From contig DKND01000051.1 of the NCBI GenBank assembly GCA_002470605.1, forward strand, positions 1,072-12,317: a DNA stretch of 11,246 bases, in the 5' to 3' direction. A program made the position numbers and the translations under genes. The notes under the pieces are model-generated. The model worked only from the letters and a program-made list of their open reading frames with translations, made no database searches and was not told the origin of the DNA. Of this stretch, positions 1 to 6,869 are shown piece by piece. The DNA is from Opitutia bacterium UBA7397. GTDB taxonomy: Bacteria > Verrucomicrobiota > Verrucomicrobiia > Opitutales > UBA953. Numbering within the stretch: position 1 is the first letter of the stretch; each line of letters starts with the position of its first letter.

Positions 1-2387
1 TCGTCCTTCGCGACGAGTTTCTTGAAATCACGGATGTCCGTGAATTTCTTCCCGTCAAGTTGGCCGAATGACTCAACCGCCAACGCGTTATGGAAAGCGA
101 ATTTTTGGCCGTTCTTCCCGATCCCGACCTCAGGCGTCTTCCCATCCAGCGCCCGATAGGTCGTCCGGAAACCTCCCATCACATCAAAATTCTCTAACGC
201 GAAACCCGGCGGATCGATTGTGGCATGACAAGCCGAGCAGGATTCCAATTTCCGATGCTTATCAAGCTGCTGGCGGATAGTGACAGCTCCGCGCGTATCA
301 GGCTCGACCGCCGGGACGCTCGCGGGCGGCGGTGCCGGCTTACGGCCGAGGATGCGCTCCATGATCCAGGCTCCGCGGATGACCGGCGAAGTCGTGGTAC
401 CGTTGGCGGTGACCTTAAGAACGGCCGCCTGGGTCATGAAACCACCACGCACACTATCCTTTGGCAAAGCAACCTTACGCAACTTAGCGCCCATGACGGG
501 GGGGAGTTGATAAAGGTTCGCCAAGCGCTCATTGACGAAAACGAAATCGGCGTCGACGACGTTCTTGATGGGAAGATTGCCGCGCATGAGTTCAGCGAAA
601 GTCTCGTGACTTTCATCCCGTGCCGATTCCAAGAGATGGTCATCCAAGTAATAATCCGGATAAAGATTGGAATCAGGGTCATTGGATCCCGCCTTACGCA
701 GGTCCAACCAGTAATCCGTAAACGTATCGACGAAACGACGACTGCGCTCGTCCGCCAACAACCGCTCCGTCTGGGCTAGCAAAACGTCTGGTTGATGTAA
801 CTTCTTGGCCGCGGCCAGCTTGCGCAGTTCTTCGTCGGGCGGGGAGTTCCAAAGGAAGAAGGCGAGGCGCGAAGCTAACGCGAAATCATCCAGCCGACCT
901 GGTTTCTCTTCGAGATAAAGGAAAGTGGGAGAGCAAAGCACGGCGGTGTAACCTGCGAACATCGCCTCCGTAAAACTACTGCCGGTCTTCATCGCCTCCA
1001 AGATGACCGGCAGGAAACGCACCTCTTCTTCCGAACTTAACGGACGGCGACAGGCTTGCTTCACGAAACGACGGAGCAGACGTTCAGCATCCTTCGGAGC
1101 GTCTGTCGTCTTAACGTCAAAAGTCAGCGCAGTCCCGGGCGCACGCACGACGGGTAGATGATCAAAGAGGGCGACGTAAGGAGCGGACGGCCAGGCTGGT
1201 GCCAAAGGCCCTTCGACTTCGATCCAGCGCATGACCATCCCGGGCTGTCCCTCGGGCGTGGCCAAGGGATTTTGGGCCCGACTCGCGCCCGGACGGGAGC
1301 GGAAAAACCGAGTGGTGTCGATTTGGATGCTTTCGCCGGCCTTAAGCGAAACGTCCAATTCGTTCACGGTGGGGTCCGGATTGAAGTCCACATTACCGAT
1401 TCGTCTAAGGATACGCGGGGAAGTCAGAGCGTAGACCGTGACAGGTTCCGGACGATGGCCTTTGGAAATATTGTCGAGATCAGGCACCCACCAGCGAACC
1501 GTCCCCTTGGCCGAAGGCAGGCTGGGGCCGACCCAGACGGTTTGTCCGCAAAGTTTGACCCGGTAGCGGCCAGACACCGGCGCCCGGAAGGAACTAAAGT
1601 TCGGCTCCACCGGTTCATAAGAACCATGCACGACCCCCACGCCTTCTTCATCCCGTACTTTTTTATTAGACTTACTGGCGGTCAACGGTGCGTCGCCCCG
1701 TCGGACCTCCGGTTGTCCGGCGAAACCGAGCGTCGGAAACGTCGCTCGTTCGGGCGACTGATTGAATTCTGAAAATTTCATCTTGCCGGTGTAACTACCC
1801 TGCTGGCGGGCATAATAACGGTGCGGCGAAATATCTGGCTTCTCGACGGAAGATATGAAAGCCGATTTAAGGGCTTCTTCCGCGGCGGTCATGTAACGGG
1901 CAAGCTGGACGTGTGAAACATCCAACGCCTGACCGGATTTATTAAAACGATAAGCCTCCGAGTCTTCCGGCAGGATTTCCTTGATATCGAGCCACGGCGC
2001 CTGCAACAGATCACGCAGGGCATTCTCATATTCGAACCGGTTCATACGCCGCTCGACCGCCCGGCCTTGGGCCGCTACTCGGGCGATTTCAAATTCGCTC
2101 AACGAATTGGAAAGTGTCCCGAGGTACCCGACGAGCTGACCGGCATCGGGACGTGCCTTCTTCTTGGGCGGCATCTCGCCATTGGCCGTCCGGTCGTAAA
2201 TCTTCACCCAAGTTTCAAAGGTCTTAAGTTTAGTGAGATTGGCACCCAGCGAGGTCAGATCTAGTCCGCCCTTCTTGGTCTCGCCATCATGGCACTCCAC
2301 GCAGTTCTTCTCCAGAAACGGGGCCACACCCGCCAACGGGCAAAGTGGCAGAAGCATCATGAGGTAAGTCACTTTCCGAAATTTCAT
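1..2387 (-). CDS. DUF1592-family secreted c-type cytochrome protein (partial, C-terminus off the left edge)
   Basis: The frame is open from ATG at 2387 to the window edge, giving 795 residues with no stop. A hydrophobic leader (about residues 7-20) suggests export. A haem-binding CVECH motif at residues 29-33 starts a Planctomycete-type cytochrome C (PSCyt1) domain. A DUF1587-like block follows (about 110-175, starting RRMNRFEYENALRDLL), then a less conserved beta-rich stretch (about 255-420), DUF1595 (about 430-495), DUF1592 (about 497-625) and DUF1588 (about 640-745). DUF1588 carries the second motif, SCSACH at 716-721, followed by IDPPGFALENFD. The start of DUF1585 (from about 775) is cut off. 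This domain order is the standard one for large secreted proteins of Planctomycetes and Verrucomicrobia. Their exact reaction is not established; an electron-transfer or oxidative role in polysaccharide breakdown is usually inferred. No ribosome binding site is visible. Family assignment is strong, function weak. Confidence 0.9.
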   Translation of the reverse strand, partial: MKFRKVTYLMMLLPLCPLAGVAPFLEKNCVECHDGETKKGGLDLTSLGANLTKLKTFETWVKIYDRTANGEMPPKKKARPDAGQLVGYLGTLSNSLSEFEIARVAAQGRAVERRMNRFEYENALRDLLQAPWLDIKEILPEDSEAYRFNKSGQALDVSHVQLARYMTAAEEALKSAFISSVEKPDISPHRYYARQQGSYTGKMKFSEFNQSPERATFPTLGFAGQPEVRRGDAPLTASKSNKKVRDEEGVGVVHGSYEPVEPNFSSFRAPVSGRYRVKLCGQTVWVGPSLPSAKGTVRWWVPDLDNISKGHRPEPVTVYALTSPRILRRIGNVDFNPDPTVNELDVSLKAGESIQIDTTRFFRSRPGASRAQNPLATPEGQPGMVMRWIEVEGPLAPAWPSAPYVALFDHLPVVRAPGTALTFDVKTTDAPKDAERLLRRFVKQACRRPLSSEEEVRFLPVILEAMKTGSSFTEAMFAGYTAVLCSPTFLYLEEKPGRLDDFALASRLAFFLWNSPPDEELRKLAAAKKLHQPDVLLAQTERLLADERSRRFVDTFTDYWLDLRKAGSNDPDSNLYPDYYLDDHLLESARDESHETFAELMRGNLPIKNVVDADFVFVNERLANLYQLPPVMGAKLRKVALPKDSVRGGFMTQAAVLKVTANGTTTSPVIRGAWIMERILGRKPAPPPASVPAVEPDTRGAVTIRQQLDKHRKLESCSACHATIDPPGFALENFDVMGGFRTTYRALDGKTPEVGIGKNGQKFAFHNALAVESFGQLDGKKFTDIRDFKKLVAKD

Positions 2388-2513
2388 ATCGTAGAAATAA
2401 GACAGCGAGATTTAGCGATTGTTGCCAACCGAAACGAATGAATTTAGGCAGTTTTACTGAGGATTAGCCATCAGCCTAAAGTTATTGAGATACGCCTTGG
2501 GCCACCCTGCCTC
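2388..2513. promoter_or_regulatory. Divergent intergenic region between the cytochrome gene and comM
   Basis: This 126-base, relatively AT-rich spacer must hold promoters for both the minus-strand cytochrome gene and plus-strand comM. On the minus strand a TTGGCA box (2423-2428) resembles a -35 element, but no convincing -10 sits at the right distance. On the plus strand I see only weak matches. Neither flanking start codon has a clear Shine-Dalgarno sequence. Confidence 0.4.
2443..2480. repeat. Spaced inverted repeat upstream of comM
   Basis: TTTAGGC at 2443-2449 is exactly complementary to GCCTAAA at 2474-2480, with 24 bases between. A shorter CTGA/TCAG pair lies inside it. It sits in the divergent spacer, so it could be an operator or part of a comM leader structure. 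Seven-base arms with a wide gap can arise by chance, and there is no T-tract, so it is not a terminator. Confidence 0.3.
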
Positions 2514-4046
2514 ATGGGCATGCTTTCCATCATCCGTTCTGCCGCCTTACTGGGAGTCGAAGCCGTCCCCGTTGAGGTCGAGGTAAATACCGGCGAGCTA
2601 GGAGAATACGGCCTTTGGCTGGTTGGGCTGCCGGATGCCGCCGTCAAAGAATCCGAGGAACGCGTGATGTCCGCCATACAGAACTGCGGCCTACGGATTC
2701 CTGAGACACGGACGACGGTCAACTTGGCTCCCGGAGACCTGCGGAAAGAAGGCGCGATGTATGACCTTCCCATCGCACTGGGCATCGTCGCCTCGACCGG
2801 TCAGCTGGAAAAAACCCGACTGCAGCGCTACCTAATAGCCGGCGAACTCGGCCTCAGCGGCCGTACCCGCACGGTCCGCGGCGGTGTGGCCATCGCCGTG
2901 CTCGCCAAAAAATTAGGCCTGCAGGGCGTGCTATTGCCGCGCGAGTCAGCCGAAGAAGCGGCGCTCGTGTACGGCATCGAAGCCGTGGCCGTCGATTCGC
3001 TGGACGGAGCGGTTCGTTTCCTCAGCGGCGACCCTAAGTTCGGTCCTCTGCCTGCCGGCACTAATCCCTTTCGCCGGCCAACCACCGTCGGCCAACCGGA
3101 TTTCACCGAAGTGAAAGGCCAAGCTGGCGTGCGACGCGCGGTCGAGGTGGCCGCGGCCGGCGGACATAATATACTTATCATCGGACCGCCCGGCTCGGGT
3201 AAATCGCTCATCGCGAAACGGATTCCCTCCATCCTGCCCGAACCTGATCCGGAGGAGTTCCTGGAGATCCTCAGCGTCCATTCGGCCGCCGGTGCTTCGC
3301 TCTCCGACCCAACCCGACATTGGCAAAGGCCCTTTCGCGCTCCTCACCATACGATTAGTGACATCGGCCTGATTGGTGGCGGCAGCATTCCCGGACCAGG
3401 CGAGGTCTCGCTGGCCCATCACGGCGTCCTCTTTCTGGATGAACTCCCTGAGTTCCGACGTTCGGCGCTGGAAGTCTTACGCCAACCCTTAGAGGACGGC
3501 TCCGTCACCGTCTCTCGGGCCGCGGCCAAAATCACTCTACCCTCGCGACTGATGCTGGTAGCTGCGATGAACCCCTGCCCCTGCGGTCATCTTGGCGATA
3601 AGCAACGCGAATGCCGTTGCTCGCCGCAACAGGTCAGAAAATATCGTGCCAAGATTTCCGGTCCCTTGCTTGATCGTATCGATATCCAAATCGAAGCCCC
3701 TGCCCTAAGTTTGGACGAACTACGCACCGCCCAGCCCGGAGAATCATCCGAACTGATGCGCATCCGCATCGAGACGGCGCGCACAATCCAGCGACAGCGC
3801 TTCGGCCAAGGGTCCGGCGCTTGTAACGCCGTACTGAGCGGCCAACTGTTACGCGATCATTGCGCCCTCGATCGCGCCCAGGGCGACCTGCTCCAACAAG
3901 CCATGGAAAAATTAGGTCTTTCCGCCCGTGCCTATGATCGCATCCTTCGAGTTTCCCGCAGCATTGCCGACCTCGCCGGAGCAGAACGCATCGCCACATC
4001 GCATTTGCTGGAAGCTATTCATTATCGTTCACTGGATCGGAGTTAA
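2514..4046 (+). CDS. comM: ComM/YifB family AAA+ ATPase (Mg-chelatase-like)
   Basis: The 510-residue protein matches the usual length and order of ComM/YifB. An N-terminal Lon-protease-like domain (about 3-170, without a protease role) is followed by an AAA+ Mg-chelatase-type domain with Walker A GPPGSGKS at 224-231, Walker B VLFLDE at 305-310 and AMNPCPCG at 351-358. A cysteine cluster (C355, C357, C368, C370) follows, then SGPLLDRIDI (382-391) and a C-terminal helical lid domain. In naturally transformable bacteria ComM is a hexameric helicase that drives branch migration of incoming single-stranded DNA during recombination; the family also occurs widely in species with no known competence. 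ATG at 2514 gives MGMLSIIRS; ATG at 2520 gives MLSIIRS, which fits the usual family start slightly better. Neither has a good ribosome binding site. Only 45 bases separate it from the next gene, with no terminator seen, so readthrough is possible. Confidence 0.93.
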   Translation: MGMLSIIRSAALLGVEAVPVEVEVNTGELGEYGLWLVGLPDAAVKESEERVMSAIQNCGLRIPETRTTVNLAPGDLRKEGAMYDLPIALGIVASTGQLEKTRLQRYLIAGELGLSGRTRTVRGGVAIAVLAKKLGLQGVLLPRESAEEAALVYGIEAVAVDSLDGAVRFLSGDPKFGPLPAGTNPFRRPTTVGQPDFTEVKGQAGVRRAVEVAAAGGHNILIIGPPGSGKSLIAKRIPSILPEPDPEEFLEILSVHSAAGASLSDPTRHWQRPFRAPHHTISDIGLIGGGSIPGPGEVSLAHHGVLFLDELPEFRRSALEVLRQPLEDGSVTVSRAAAKITLPSRLMLVAAMNPCPCGHLGDKQRECRCSPQQVRKYRAKISGPLLDRIDIQIEAPALSLDELRTAQPGESSELMRIRIETARTIQRQRFGQGSGACNAVLSGQLLRDHCALDRAQGDLLQQAMEKLGLSARAYDRILRVSRSIADLAGAERIATSHLLEAIHYRSLDRS

Positions 4047-4091
4047 AAACGCTCGCTCCCGCCTAGAATAATCATCCAATGACGCATCCCC

Positions 4092-5141
4092 ATGAAATCC
4101 CTCTATAAGTTCGGGCTCATCTGCCTACTCGCTCTTCTCGCCCTCCCACTCGATGCGGCCGATAAGATCCGTGTCCTGATCATCGACGGACGCAATAATC
4201 ACGACTGGCTCCGCACGAGCGAATCGTGCAAGGCTACCCTCGAAGCGACCGGTCTCTTCACCGTCTCGGTATCCACCGCTCCCGCCGCCTTCGCAAAACC
4301 CAAACCAACGAAACCCAAGGCCGGCGATACCGCTGCCAAAAAAGCGTTCGACGCCGACATGAAAGCCTGGAACGCCGAAGAGGCAGCTTTCAATAGTGCC
4401 CATGCCGCCGAGTGGAACCGCTGGGTGCCGAAGTTCACGGACTTTCAGGTAATCGTGAATAATTACAACGGACCCGAATGGGGTGCCGACATGAAAGATG
4501 CTTTCACCGAATTCGTCCTGAACGGCGGCGGCCTCGTCAATGTCCACGCTGCGAATAACGCCTTCACAGGTTGGGATAACTTCAACGAGATGATCTGTGC
4601 AGGATGGCGCGGCGCTGACTTCGGCCAACGCGTCGCGGTCGATGACGCGACTGGTAAAGCCATCGGCGTCCCCAATGATCAGGAAAAAATCACCGCCAAA
4701 GGCTTTGGTTCTGGCCACGGCGCCAAGCACGATTTCGTCCTCAAAACGCGGGATGCTTCTCACCCCATCATGAAGGACCTGCCAGCAGAGTGGCTTCACG
4801 CGACCGACGAACTCTACGGCCGCATGCGCGGCAGCCCTGACCATATGGACGTGATAGAAAGCGCCTTCTCCAAGCAGGAGTTTGGCGGCACCGAGATGCA
4901 TGAACCCATGGTCTGGTGGGCGCTGTTCAACAAAGGTCGCGTGGTGACTACCTCCATGGGCCACCTCTGGGTCGGCGACACCAACTTCGCGGCGCTTCAT
5001 TGCGTCGGCTTTCAGACTATCCTCGCGCGCTCCACCGAATGGGCCGCGACTGGCAAGGTCACTTTGGGTGTACCGGAAGGCTTCCCAACCAAGGATAAAA
5101 CGAGCGTGATCGAACCATCGAAGGTCGTCTGGAAGAAATAA
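4092..5141 (+). CDS. Secreted ThuA-like domain protein
   Basis: The 349-residue protein has a clear signal peptide (charged MKSLYK, hydrophobic core about 7-19, probable cleavage near DAA at 21-23), then a ThuA-like, class-I-amidotransferase-type fold. Visible family blocks are IRVLIIDGRNNHDW (26-39), VIVNNYNGPEW (120-130), GGGLVNVHAANNAF (145-158), HPIMKDLP with LHATDELYG (224-243), and PMVWWALFNKGRVVTTSMGH (272-291). The first two blocks are separated by a Lys/Ala/Pro-rich, probably helical insertion at about 64-112. ThuA is named from the rhizobial trehalose-utilisation locus, where it works with the dehydrogenase ThuB, but its catalytic role is not settled. Secreted forms are common in Planctomycetes and Verrucomicrobia, often in glycan loci. 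The convergent downstream cluster includes a Gfo/Idh/MocA oxidoreductase, the family to which ThuB belongs. No Shine-Dalgarno is seen before the ATG. Family assignment is firm; the substrate is unknown. Confidence 0.87.
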   Translation: MKSLYKFGLICLLALLALPLDAADKIRVLIIDGRNNHDWLRTSESCKATLEATGLFTVSVSTAPAAFAKPKPTKPKAGDTAAKKAFDADMKAWNAEEAAFNSAHAAEWNRWVPKFTDFQVIVNNYNGPEWGADMKDAFTEFVLNGGGLVNVHAANNAFTGWDNFNEMICAGWRGADFGQRVAVDDATGKAIGVPNDQEKITAKGFGSGHGAKHDFVLKTRDASHPIMKDLPAEWLHATDELYGRMRGSPDHMDVIESAFSKQEFGGTEMHEPMVWWALFNKGRVVTTSMGHLWVGDTNFAALHCVGFQTILARSTEWAATGKVTLGVPEGFPTKDKTSVIEPSKVVWKK

Positions 5142-5164
5142 GCTTCCCCCTTAATTCGGAAAAC

Positions 5165-5197
5165 GAAGGCTCGCCTCCGTGCGGGCCTTCTGCTTTT
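5165..5197. terminator. Bidirectional intrinsic terminator between convergent genes
   Basis: A 10-bp stem (5165-5174 with 5181-5190, one G-T wobble) closes a 6-base loop. On the plus strand it is followed by TGCTTTT, suiting the ThuA-like gene. On the minus strand it is followed by GTTTTCC, suiting the gluconokinase cluster. The last T of the plus-strand tract (5197) is also the last base of the gluconokinase stop codon, so the minus-strand transcript enters the stem within a few bases of its stop. Confidence 0.75.
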
Positions 5198-5709
5198 CAG
5201 GCGAAGCGACGCATCGCCACTCCAACCGTTGCGCAAATCTGCTCGGGCGAAAGGCTGATACTGACGTGTAGACACTTCTCCGTCGCGAGGTTTGGGCGCT
5301 CCAGCGTGGCGAGCTGGCTACCGAGCAGGCCAGGCGGCATGAAGTGCCCCTTACGCGCGTCGAGGCGTGCCAACAGGAGCTCCTGGCTGCCATCGAGAAA
5401 GACGAAGAAGAGCTCCGGATCGCCTTCGCGCAGGCGATCGCGATATGCCTTCTTTAAAGCGGAACAGGTGACAACCATCGCTTCGCCATGGGCCTTACCC
5501 TCGGCGAGGCGCTCAGCCATCGCCGCGAGCCAGCTGGCGCGATCGGCGTCGGTCAGCGGCGTGCCGGCGCTCATCTTCGCGATATTCTCCGGCGGATGAA
5601 AGACGTCGGCTTCGATGAGTGTGGCGCTGGTGCGCTGAGCATACATCTCCGCGACGGTACTCTTACCGCAGCCGGAGACGCCCATGAAGACGAGGTTCGG
5701 GTGCGCCAT
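5197..5709 (-). CDS. gntK: Gluconokinase (GntK family)
   Basis: The protein should phosphorylate D-gluconate to 6-phosphogluconate with ATP in the cytoplasm, feeding the pentose phosphate or Entner-Doudoroff route. Its 170 residues match the short GntK family. The P-loop GVSGCGKST lies at 10-18, and the family signature around ADVFHPPENIAKMSAG (34-49) continues with TPLTDADRASWL to residue 61. VVTCSALKKAYRDRLR (79-94) and GHFMPPGLLGSQLATLERP (121-139) complete the nucleotide- and substrate-binding core. The ATG at 5709 lies only 6 bases after the stop of the upstream oxidoreductase gene, so the two are almost certainly cotranscribed and may be translationally coupled. GAGCGG about 3-8 bases before the start is a weak ribosome binding site. 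A related aldonate rather than gluconate itself could be the substrate. Confidence 0.9.
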   Translation of the reverse strand: MAHPNLVFMGVSGCGKSTVAEMYAQRTSATLIEADVFHPPENIAKMSAGTPLTDADRASWLAAMAERLAEGKAHGEAMVVTCSALKKAYRDRLREGDPELFFVFLDGSQELLLARLDARKGHFMPPGLLGSQLATLERPNLATEKCLHVSISLSPEQICATVGVAMRRFA

Positions 5710-5715
5710 CGCCGC

Positions 5716-6795
5716 TCAGAGGTTGATCGTGCGACCTTCGCGGAAAGATTGATCCGCGGCCGCGACGATACGCATCGAATTGACGGCATCTTCCATGTGC
5801 GCGGTCAGATCAAGGTCTTCGCGGATGGCTTTTTCGAAATACGCCTGCTCGCGCTCACATAACCCGTCGTGCCCCGGATCGGCTTCGGTCGGGACGATTT
5901 CGTCGGGCTTGGTAAATTTGCCATCCGGACCGAGCTGCGAAGAGTGCACCTTCAAAGCCTGGGCGGCGGAGTGCGAATCAACATCAGCTGAATTGCCCGC
6001 CTGGGAAGCCTTGCCGGCGACAATGGAGACGCACCCTTTCGGGCCGATGACATCTTTAACGAAAAAAGCCTCTTCCGACATCATCGGACCCCAGCCGGCT
6101 TCATACCAGCCCACGGAGCCATCGGCGAAGGTCACCTGCAGGTGGCCGTAATTGATCTGACCCGCGGGCATATCTTCTGTGAGACGCGCACCGATACCGG
6201 AAACGCGAACGGGGCGACTACCCGTCATCAGACACATGACATCGACGTAGTGCACGCCACAATCGACGACCGGGCTACAGGTCTGAAGCAGAGCCCGATG
6301 CGTCTTCCACATGTCGCCAAAACTCTGCTGGTTAAGATTCATGCGCATCACCAAAGGTTTACCTAAAGTCTGCACTGTCTTGATGAATTGAGTCCAAGCC
6401 GGGTGATGCCTTAGAATATAACCGATGACCACCTTACGCTTAACTTCCTTGGCTTTGGCGATGATTTGTTCGGCCTCAGCGACCGTGACGGCGAGCGGCT
6501 TCTCGACAAAGACGTGGCAACCGACCGCAAGAGCGGCGACCGCATATTCGGCATGGGTGTCAGGATAACTCGAAATGGAAACGGCATCCGGCTTGGTCGC
6601 CTGGAGAGCGGCATGGAAATCACCGAACTCCGCATACCCTCCACCCAGTTCAGCATTAAGTTTAGCCCGCGAATCAGCGGAGCGGGTAACCAAGCCGCAA
6701 ATTTGAAACCCCGGAAGCTTATGGTAAGCGAGGGCATGGGAACGACCCATATGGCCGGCTCCGACGCAAAGGACACGGATGGGGGAAAGGCTCAT
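5716..6795 (-). CDS. Gfo/Idh/MocA family oxidoreductase
   Basis: This is a cytoplasmic NAD(P)-dependent sugar or polyol dehydrogenase of 359 residues, typical for the family. The N-terminal Rossmann fold begins at residue 6 with IRVLCVGAGHMGRSHA (nucleotide-binding glycines at 12, 14, 17). The EKP motif at 98-100 contains the conserved lysine K99. The C-terminal half has the DCGVHYVDV block (178-186), with D178 and H182 in the usual catalytic positions, followed by a beta-sheet substrate domain. No signal peptide or Tat motif is present, unlike many planctomycete members. The gene lies 74 bases after the sulfatase gene and 6 bases before gluconokinase, all on the same strand. The family acts on many sugars and inositols (Gfo, Idh, MocA, ThuB), so the substrate cannot be named; the neighbours suggest a step leading to an aldonate. 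No Shine-Dalgarno lies close to the start. Confidence 0.9.
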   Translation of the reverse strand: MSLSPIRVLCVGAGHMGRSHALAYHKLPGFQICGLVTRSADSRAKLNAELGGGYAEFGDFHAALQATKPDAVSISSYPDTHAEYAVAALAVGCHVFVEKPLAVTVAEAEQIIAKAKEVKRKVVIGYILRHHPAWTQFIKTVQTLGKPLVMRMNLNQQSFGDMWKTHRALLQTCSPVVDCGVHYVDVMCLMTGSRPVRVSGIGARLTEDMPAGQINYGHLQVTFADGSVGWYEAGWGPMMSEEAFFVKDVIGPKGCVSIVAGKASQAGNSADVDSHSAAQALKVHSSQLGPDGKFTKPDEIVPTEADPGHDGLCEREQAYFEKAIREDLDLTAHMEDAVNSMRIVAAADQSFREGRTINL

Positions 6796-6820
6796 CGAAG
6801 CACTAGCATCACCCTTCCCC

Positions 6821-6840
6821 CTCCCGCTTCAAGCCGGGAG
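6821..6840. other. Small intercistronic hairpin between sulfatase and oxidoreductase genes
   Basis: CTCCCG (6821-6826) pairs with CGGGAG (6835-6840) around an 8-base loop. In the minus-strand transcript it falls between the sulfatase stop and the oxidoreductase start, followed by a purine-rich run rather than a T-tract. It is therefore not an intrinsic terminator for these genes; it could be an mRNA processing or stability element. The T-tract is on the plus-strand side, where no gene needs it. Confidence 0.4.
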
Positions 6841-6869
6841 AGTTTTCGGATTGATAATTATTCGACTGA

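Noticed and set aside
225..1772. Plus-strand ORFs of 184 and 204 residues (225-779 and 1158-1772)
   Set aside because: They lie antisense to a continuous DUF1592-family frame with clear motifs, and their translations look like no protein family.
2340..2345. Possible lipoprotein cysteine (LPLC) in the cytochrome protein leader
   Set aside because: Leu directly before Cys does not fit the lipobox, which needs Gly, Ala or Ser there.
4047..4091. Terminator after comM
   Set aside because: No stable stem followed by a T-tract is present in the 45-base gap.
4125..5000. Minus-strand ORF of 291 residues
   Set aside because: It is a shadow of the ThuA-like gene; GC-rich codon use leaves the antisense frame free of stops.
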